DNA of 64,000 nucleotides, taken from NCBI GenBank assembly GCA_035275265.1, contig DATENC010000017.1, positions 62,001 to 126,000 on the forward strand, written 5' to 3'. Numbering within the stretch: position 1 is the stretch's first letter; the number at the start of each line of letters is the position of its first letter. Position numbers and translations under genes: made by a program. The notes beneath the pieces are model-generated. The model was not told the origin of the DNA, searched no databases, and saw only the letters and a list, made by a program, of their open reading frames with translations. This DNA comes from JACQAP01 sp035275265. Its GTDB lineage: Bacteria; Pseudomonadota; Gammaproteobacteria; Burkholderiales; JACQAP01. Positions 59,299 to 64,000 of this stretch are shown piece after piece.

Positions 59299-60075
59299 TC
59301 AAAGATAAGGCTTGAGCCAACCGAGGCCGGCTTCGGTGTTGCCCGCCGGCCGATACTCGCAGCCGATCCAACCCTTGTAGCCGATCCGGTCGAAGAAACC
59401 GAACAGGAACGGATAATTGATCTCTCCTGTACCCGGCTCGTGACGCCCCGGGGTGTCGGCGAGCTGCATGTGCGCAATCTTCGCCAGGTTTTTCTCGACC
59501 GTCGGCGCCAGATCGCCTTCCATGATCTGCATGTGGTAAATGTCGTACTGGAAGTACAGATTCGGCACGTCGGCGTAGTGCATGATGTCGAACGCTTGGC
59601 GCGAGTAGTTCAGGTAGAAGCCGGGAATATCGCGAGTGTTGATGGCCTCGATCAGCAGCTTCATGTTGTACTTCGCCAGCTCTCTGCTCGCGTACTGCAG
59701 GTTGGCGATGTAGGTCGCGCGCATGGACTCATCGTTGACGCCGCGCGGCTTGAGCCCGGCCATGCAGTGAATCTGTCCGCAGCCAAGCGCCCTGGCATAT
59801 TCGACTGCCTTGCCGATGTTTTCCTGGAACTGGCCGACCTTGGACGGATCGCAGGCCAGTCCCCGGTCGCCCGCCGCCCAATCGCCGGGCGGCATGTTGA
59901 ACAGGATCATCTGCAGCTTGTGCTTGTCGAGTTGCTCCTTGATCTGCGCGGCCGGAAATTCGTAAGGAAACAGGAACTCGACTCCGCGGAATCCGGCTTT
60001 CGCGGCGGCGCCAAAGCGCTCCAAAAACGCCACCTCGTTGAACATCATTGAGAGGTTGGCATTGAACTGCGGCAT
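59299..60075 (-). CDS. hyi: Hydroxypyruvate isomerase
   Basis: 258 residues, the normal Hyi length: MPQFNANLSMMFNEVAFLER, GFRGVEFLFPYEFPA, LLIEAINTRDIPGFYL, YFQYDIYHMQIMEGDL and WIGCEYRPAGNTEAGLGW. It is a TIM barrel with Glu/His metal ligands in these segments. It interconverts hydroxypyruvate and tartronate semialdehyde. GGAGGAC precedes the ATG. It is the promoter-proximal gene of the minus-strand glyoxylate series, divergent from the MoxR gene. Confidence 0.92.
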   Translation of the reverse strand: MPQFNANLSMMFNEVAFLERFGAAAKAGFRGVEFLFPYEFPAAQIKEQLDKHKLQMILFNMPPGDWAAGDRGLACDPSKVGQFQENIGKAVEYARALGCGQIHCMAGLKPRGVNDESMRATYIANLQYASRELAKYNMKLLIEAINTRDIPGFYLNYSRQAFDIMHYADVPNLYFQYDIYHMQIMEGDLAPTVEKNLAKIAHMQLADTPGRHEPGTGEINYPFLFGFFDRIGYKGWIGCEYRPAGNTEAGLGWLKPYL

Positions 60076-60196
60076 ACGTCCTCCTGGACTTTTCTTGGAA
60101 TGAGTTATCGGCAGCGGCAATTATAGCCGCCCGCAGGACGACCGCCCCCGCGCGGCTATAATCCACAGGACGAACCGTACGAAAGCGAGATCACCG

Positions 60197-61039
60197 ATGA
60201 AGTTCAAGGGAACCGACACCTATGTCGCCACCGAAGACCTGATGATGGCGGTGAACGCCGCCGTCACGCTGGAACGCCCGCTGCTCATCAAGGGCGAGCC
60301 GGGCACCGGCAAGACCATGCTGGCGATCGAGGTGGCGAAGGCGCTCGGGCGGCCGTTGTACCAGTGGCACGTGAAGTCGACTTCCAAGGCGCAGCAGGGA
60401 CTGTACGAGTACGACGCAGTGTCGCGCCTCCGCGATTCCCAATTGGGCGACGGACGCGTGCACGACATCGCCAATTACATTGTCAAGGGACCACTATGGG
60501 ATGCCTTCGAGTCCGACCGTCCCTCTGTGCTGCTGATCGACGAGGTGGACAAGGCCGATATCGAGTTCCCCAATGACCTGCTGCGCGAGCTCGACCGCAT
60601 GGAGTTCTACGTCTACGAAACTCAGAAGCTCGTCAAGGCCAGGCACCGGCCGGCGATCATCATCACCAGCAACAACGAGAAGGAGCTGCCGGACGCCTTT
60701 CTACGTCGCTGCTTCTTCCACTACATCAAGTTTCCGGACAAGGAAATCATGGAGCGCATCGTCGACGTGCATTTTCCGAACCTCAAGAAGTCGCTGCTGC
60801 GTGAGGCGCTGGAGGTATTTTTCGAGATCCGCGAGGTGCCCGGACTGAAAAAGAAACCGTCCACGTCCGAACTGCTCGACTGGCTGAAGCTGCTGATGGC
60901 CGAGGACATCTCGCCGGAGACGCTGCGCGGCCAGGATCAGGCCAAGATCATTCCGCCGCTCGCCGGCGCGCTGCTCAAGAACGAGCAGGATGTGCACCTC
61001 TTCGAGCGGCTGGTCTTCATGTCCCGCCGCGCGAGGTAG
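60197..61039 (+). CDS. MoxR-family AAA+ ATPase
   Basis: 280 residues: Walker A KGEPGTGKTMLA, Walker B VLLIDEVDKADIEFPN, sensor 1 IIITSNNEKELPDAFLRRC, and the C-terminal lid with STSELLDWLKLLM. MoxR ATPases act with VWA proteins, one of which is encoded next, to insert metals or remodel enzyme complexes. The closest role is CoxD-like maturation of molybdenum CO dehydrogenase, but no cox structural genes are in the window. Confidence 0.9.
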   Translation: MKFKGTDTYVATEDLMMAVNAAVTLERPLLIKGEPGTGKTMLAIEVAKALGRPLYQWHVKSTSKAQQGLYEYDAVSRLRDSQLGDGRVHDIANYIVKGPLWDAFESDRPSVLLIDEVDKADIEFPNDLLRELDRMEFYVYETQKLVKARHRPAIIITSNNEKELPDAFLRRCFFHYIKFPDKEIMERIVDVHFPNLKKSLLREALEVFFEIREVPGLKKKPSTSELLDWLKLLMAEDISPETLRGQDQAKIIPPLAGALLKNEQDVHLFERLVFMSRRAR

Positions 61040-61078
61040 GTCAGTGCAAACCGTTATTCGTGCCGAGGGAAGACTTCC

Positions 61079-62257
61079 TTGCTGACTGATTTCTTTCTGA
61101 AGTTGCGGGAAGGCGGGGTGCCGGCCTCGGTCAAGGAATACTTGACGCTGATGGAGGCGCTCGCCCGGCACGTAACCTCGGGCAGCCTGAACGAGTTCTA
61201 CTATCTCTCGCGTACCTGCCTGGTGAAGGATGAATCGAACTACGACAAGTTCGACCGCGTCTTCGAAGCCTACTTCAAGGGCATCACTGCGGCTCCACAG
61301 GGATTGCTGGCGCAAATTCCCGAGGAATGGCTGCGCCGCCAGGCGGAACTGCTTCTCTCAGAGGAAGAAAAGAAGCTGATCGAATCGCTCGGCGGTTGGG
61401 AGAAGCTGATGGAGACGCTGAAGAAGCGCCTCGAGGAGCAGAAAGGCCGCCATCAGGGCGGCTCGAAATGGATCGGCACCGGCGGTACGTCGCCGTTCGG
61501 CGCCTATGGTTACAACCCGGAAGGCATCCGCATCGGCCAGGCGGAGTCGCGCAATCGCCGTGCGGTGAAGGTGTGGGACCAGCGCGAATACCGCAATCTC
61601 GACGACTCGGTCGAACTGGGTACGCGCAACATCAAGGTCGCGCTCAAACGCCTGCGCAAGTTCGCCCGTGAGGGCGCAGCCGACGAATTGGATCTGGACG
61701 ATACCATCCGCTCGACTGCGAAGAACGCCGGCTGGCTTGACATCAAAATGGTGCCGGAGCGGCACAACTCGGTGAAGGTGCTGCTGTTCCTGGACGTGGG
61801 CGGCTCGATGGAGGACTACGTCAGGGTGTGTGAAGAACTGTTCTCGGCCGCTCGCGCGGAGTTCAAACACCTGGAGTACTTCTATTTCCATAACTTCCTG
61901 TATGAGTCGGTATGGCGCAACAATCGCAGGCGCAATAGCGAACGCACGCCTACGTTCGACGTGCTGCACAAGTACGCTCATGACTATAAGCTGATTTTCG
62001 TGGGCGATGCGACCATGAGTCCCTACGAGATCGCCTACCCGGGCGGCAGCATCGAGCACAACAACGAGGAAGCGGGCGCGGCGTGGTTGAAGCGGATGCT
62101 GGACGTCTACCACCATGCGGCATGGCTCAACCCGACCCCGGAAGAACGCTGGGGTTACTACGAATCGATCGGCATGGTCCGGCAGTTGATGGCCGACCGG
62201 ATGTTCCCGCTTACGCTTGACGGGCTCGCGCGCGCGATGCGCGCGCTCGTGCGCTAG
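61079..62257 (+). CDS. VWA domain-containing CoxE-like protein
   Basis: 392 residues starting from TTG (CGAGGGAAG upstream): MLTDFFLKLREGGVPASVKE. The N-terminal ~200 residues contain the CoxE features GTGGTSPFGAYGYNPEGIRI and ESRNRRAVKVWDQREYRNL. A VWA domain follows, whose metal site reads LFLDVGGSMEDY, so the first Ser of DxSxS is Gly. It is the partner of the MoxR ATPase 39 bases upstream. Its 3' end overlaps the convergent GGDEF/EAL gene by 47 bases. Confidence 0.88.
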   Translation: MLTDFFLKLREGGVPASVKEYLTLMEALARHVTSGSLNEFYYLSRTCLVKDESNYDKFDRVFEAYFKGITAAPQGLLAQIPEEWLRRQAELLLSEEEKKLIESLGGWEKLMETLKKRLEEQKGRHQGGSKWIGTGGTSPFGAYGYNPEGIRIGQAESRNRRAVKVWDQREYRNLDDSVELGTRNIKVALKRLRKFAREGAADELDLDDTIRSTAKNAGWLDIKMVPERHNSVKVLLFLDVGGSMEDYVRVCEELFSAARAEFKHLEYFYFHNFLYESVWRNNRRRNSERTPTFDVLHKYAHDYKLIFVGDATMSPYEIAYPGGSIEHNNEEAGAAWLKRMLDVYHHAAWLNPTPEERWGYYESIGMVRQLMADRMFPLTLDGLARAMRALVR

Positions 62258-64000
62258 CCGTTGGCTTGCGGACTTTCTTGATTGCCGGTGCGAGGAATTG
62301 CGCAGCGAACTCCGCTGCCGGAAGTGGCTTCGACAGCAGATAACCCTGGAATTCGTCGCATCCCAGTTTGCGCAGGGCTTCCATCTGCCCTTTGGTCTCC
62401 ACCCCTTCCGCGGTCACGCGCACATCAAGTCCGTGCGCCATTGCAATGATCGCGCCGATGATGGCGGCATCATCCGAATCGGTCTCGATATCGCGCACGA
62501 AGGTGCGGTCGATCTTCAGGGTATCGAGCGGCAGCTGCTTGAGGTAGGCGAGCGACGAGTAACCGGTGCCGAAGTCGTCCACCGCCAGGTGAGTGCCGAG
62601 TTTTCCCAACCGCCGCAGCACCGCAACATTCTCGTCCACGTTCTTCAACAGATTGCTCTCGGTCATTTCCAGCACGAGGTAACGCGGATCCAGTCCCGTC
62701 GCATTCAGCAAGCGCGTGACATCGTTGGCGAACCCTCCGGGATCATTGAACTGGCGGGTTGAAATGTTGACCGCCACCTTCAGGGCCGGCAATCCGCTCA
62801 CCTGCCATTCGCGGTTCTGCTCGCATGCCGTCTTGAGCGCCCAGCGTCCTATCAGATCTATCAGCCCCGATTCTTCTGCAACCGGAATGAAGCTCAATGG
62901 CGGCACCAGGCCGCGCTCGGGGTGTTGCCAGCGGATCAGCGCCTCCATTCCAACGAGTTTCCCGTTACGCATGTCCGCCTGCGGCTGGTAGTGCAGGACG
63001 AACTGATCCAATTCCAGCGCGCGCCGCATTTCGGTTTCGAGCAGGTGGCGCTCGACGGCACGCACGTTCATTTCCAGGGAGAAGAACTGGAAATTATTGC
63101 GACCGCGCTCCTTTGCGTGGTACATGGCGGTGTCCGCATTCTTCATCAACTCGGGGCCGTCTTCCGCATCGTTTGGGAAAATGCTGATGCCGATGCTGCA
63201 GCTGGTGTTGAGCATGTGCCCGCCGACAACTAGCGGCTTGGCAAGCGTCCGGATGATTTTGCGCGCAACGTGGGCCGCGTCCTCGGCATGGCTCAGGCCC
63301 TCGAGGGTGACGACGAACTCGTCGCCGCCCAGGCGCGACAAGGTATCGCCCTTGCGTATGCAGGCAACCATCTGAGCGGAGACCTCTTTGAGCAACAGGT
63401 CACCGACGTGGTGGCCGAGCGAATCGTTGATGTTCTTGAAGCGATCCAGGTCGATGAACAGCACCGCGAGCGAATCGCCTTTGCGGCGCGAGTTGATGAT
63501 CCCATGGGCGAGACGGTCGTTGAACAGGAGGCGGTTGGGCAGTTCCGTCAGCGGATCACGGGTCGCAAGGTAGCTGATGCGGGCTTCTGATTTCCTGATT
63601 TCGGTCACGTCCCGCGTTGTGCCGCGGTGGCCGGTCGGGTTGCCCATTTCGTCAAATGTTCCGACCCCGCTGATATGCAGCCACAGCGTATCCCCGTTCT
63701 TGGTGATGAACATGTGCTCCAGGCCTCGGAACGACCGGTCGGACTTCATGTTGTCGGCAAACCACTGCCGCACGCGCTCCGGCTCCTCCGCGGGCATGAA
63801 CTCGACCGCCGAATGGCCGACCAGTTCTTCGGCGGTGTAACCCAGCACTTCGACCACTTTCGGAGAGAGGTACGTGAAGCGGCCCGTGTTCTCGTTCTCC
63901 CACACGAACTCGCCGGCAGCCTGGGCGATGTCTCGGAAGCGCTGCTCGCTTTCCTGCAGCGCTTTCTCCGCAGCGCGGCGCGCGCCCTCGCGCTGAAAGT
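62211..64000 (-). CDS. PAS-GGDEF-EAL signalling protein (N-terminus beyond window)
   Basis: About 596 residues are visible, open at the right edge. They comprise a coiled linker (AAEKALQESEQRF), PAS (FVWENENTGRFTYLSPKVVEVLGY), a GGDEF domain with intact RLGGDEFVV, and an EAL domain with MEALIRWQHP, NISTRQF, LEMTESNL, DDFGTGYSSLAYLK and DEFQGYLLSKPLP. Both catalytic signatures are intact, so cyclase and phosphodiesterase activities are both possible. The C-terminus is Arg/Ala-rich and overlaps the CoxE gene tail to tail. Confidence 0.92.
   Translation of the reverse strand, partial: FQREGARRAAEKALQESEQRFRDIAQAAGEFVWENENTGRFTYLSPKVVEVLGYTAEELVGHSAVEFMPAEEPERVRQWFADNMKSDRSFRGLEHMFITKNGDTLWLHISGVGTFDEMGNPTGHRGTTRDVTEIRKSEARISYLATRDPLTELPNRLLFNDRLAHGIINSRRKGDSLAVLFIDLDRFKNINDSLGHHVGDLLLKEVSAQMVACIRKGDTLSRLGGDEFVVTLEGLSHAEDAAHVARKIIRTLAKPLVVGGHMLNTSCSIGISIFPNDAEDGPELMKNADTAMYHAKERGRNNFQFFSLEMNVRAVERHLLETEMRRALELDQFVLHYQPQADMRNGKLVGMEALIRWQHPERGLVPPLSFIPVAEESGLIDLIGRWALKTACEQNREWQVSGLPALKVAVNISTRQFNDPGGFANDVTRLLNATGLDPRYLVLEMTESNLLKNVDENVAVLRRLGKLGTHLAVDDFGTGYSSLAYLKQLPLDTLKIDRTFVRDIETDSDDAAIIGAIIAMAHGLDVRVTAEGVETKGQMEALRKLGCDEFQGYLLSKPLPAAEFAAQFLAPAIKKVRKPTASARARASRARARQA

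Noticed and set aside
1..64000. CRISPR arrays, insertion sequences, integrases, prophage genes, rRNA
   Set aside because: None recognised; the only repeats are short arrays, intergenic palindromes and the in-frame DUF1631 tract.

Overview
The window is a GC-rich, densely coded, mostly co-directional chromosomal segment. It looks betaproteobacterial (Burkholderiales/Nitrosomonadales-like). Supporting signs are a Bug-type tripartite tricarboxylate receptor, a DUF1631 protein, a glcDEF / hyi / glxR / ttuD-like glycolate locus, TRAP and Liv transporters, and many GTG/TTG starts with 4-base ATGA/GTGA/TTGA overlaps. No IS element, phage, CRISPR, rRNA or tRNA was recognised. The genus cannot be fixed from the sequence alone.

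Layout. 1-1280 (minus): the 5' part of a PQQ operon, pqqA-terminator-pqqB-pqqC (pqqC cut by the window edge). 1515-5905 (plus): a TonB-like protein, a proline iminopeptidase, and a NarL-type sensor kinase/response regulator pair. 6085-6204: a second, solitary pqqA with its own terminator. 6530-13058: a complete six-gene Ebo cluster (phosphodiesterase, EboA, TatD-like EboB, dehydroquinate-synthase-like EboD, EboE, UbiA-like EboC), a metabolite-processing/export locus of unknown product here. 13134-19120: an orphan small protein, a degenerate EAL protein, an IlvD/Edd dehydratase, an exported cupin, an exported VOC protein and a HupE/UreJ-like membrane protein. 19338-26122: a CheY-like regulator with an Hpt-GAF-PAS histidine kinase, a DUF1631 protein with a long Ala/Pro/Thr repeat tract, and a thioredoxin-TPR protein. 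26276-32838: an orphan Bug receptor, an enolase-superfamily enzyme, a zinc alcohol dehydrogenase and a full TRAP transporter, probably one sugar-acid or related catabolic unit.

33134-38457 is an unusual run of very small cytosolic proteins under an ArsR repressor with a clear operator: four SRPBCC/AHSA1 proteins plus a relic of a fifth, DUF1428, YceI, YciI and three VOC proteins. An ABC-2 exporter follows (38582-40293). 40513-42467 is a flavin-transfer redox module (DUF4405-like membrane protein, periplasmic FMN-binding protein with a TGAT attachment site, ApbE). 42649-50052 is a branched-chain-type ABC transporter (livKHMGF), a LysR regulator, a luciferase-like monooxygenase and its flavin reductase, read as uptake and oxidation of one unknown organic substrate.

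50076-52277 holds a 34-residue basic protein, a serine hydrolase and a PNPOx-like protein. 52635-60075 (minus) is a glycolate/glyoxylate-to-glycerate locus: glcF, glcE, glcD, a type-2 glycerate kinase, tartronate semialdehyde reductase and hydroxypyruvate isomerase; glyoxylate carboligase is not in the window. 60197-62257 (plus) is a MoxR ATPase/CoxE-type VWA pair. The window ends inside a PAS-GGDEF-EAL protein.
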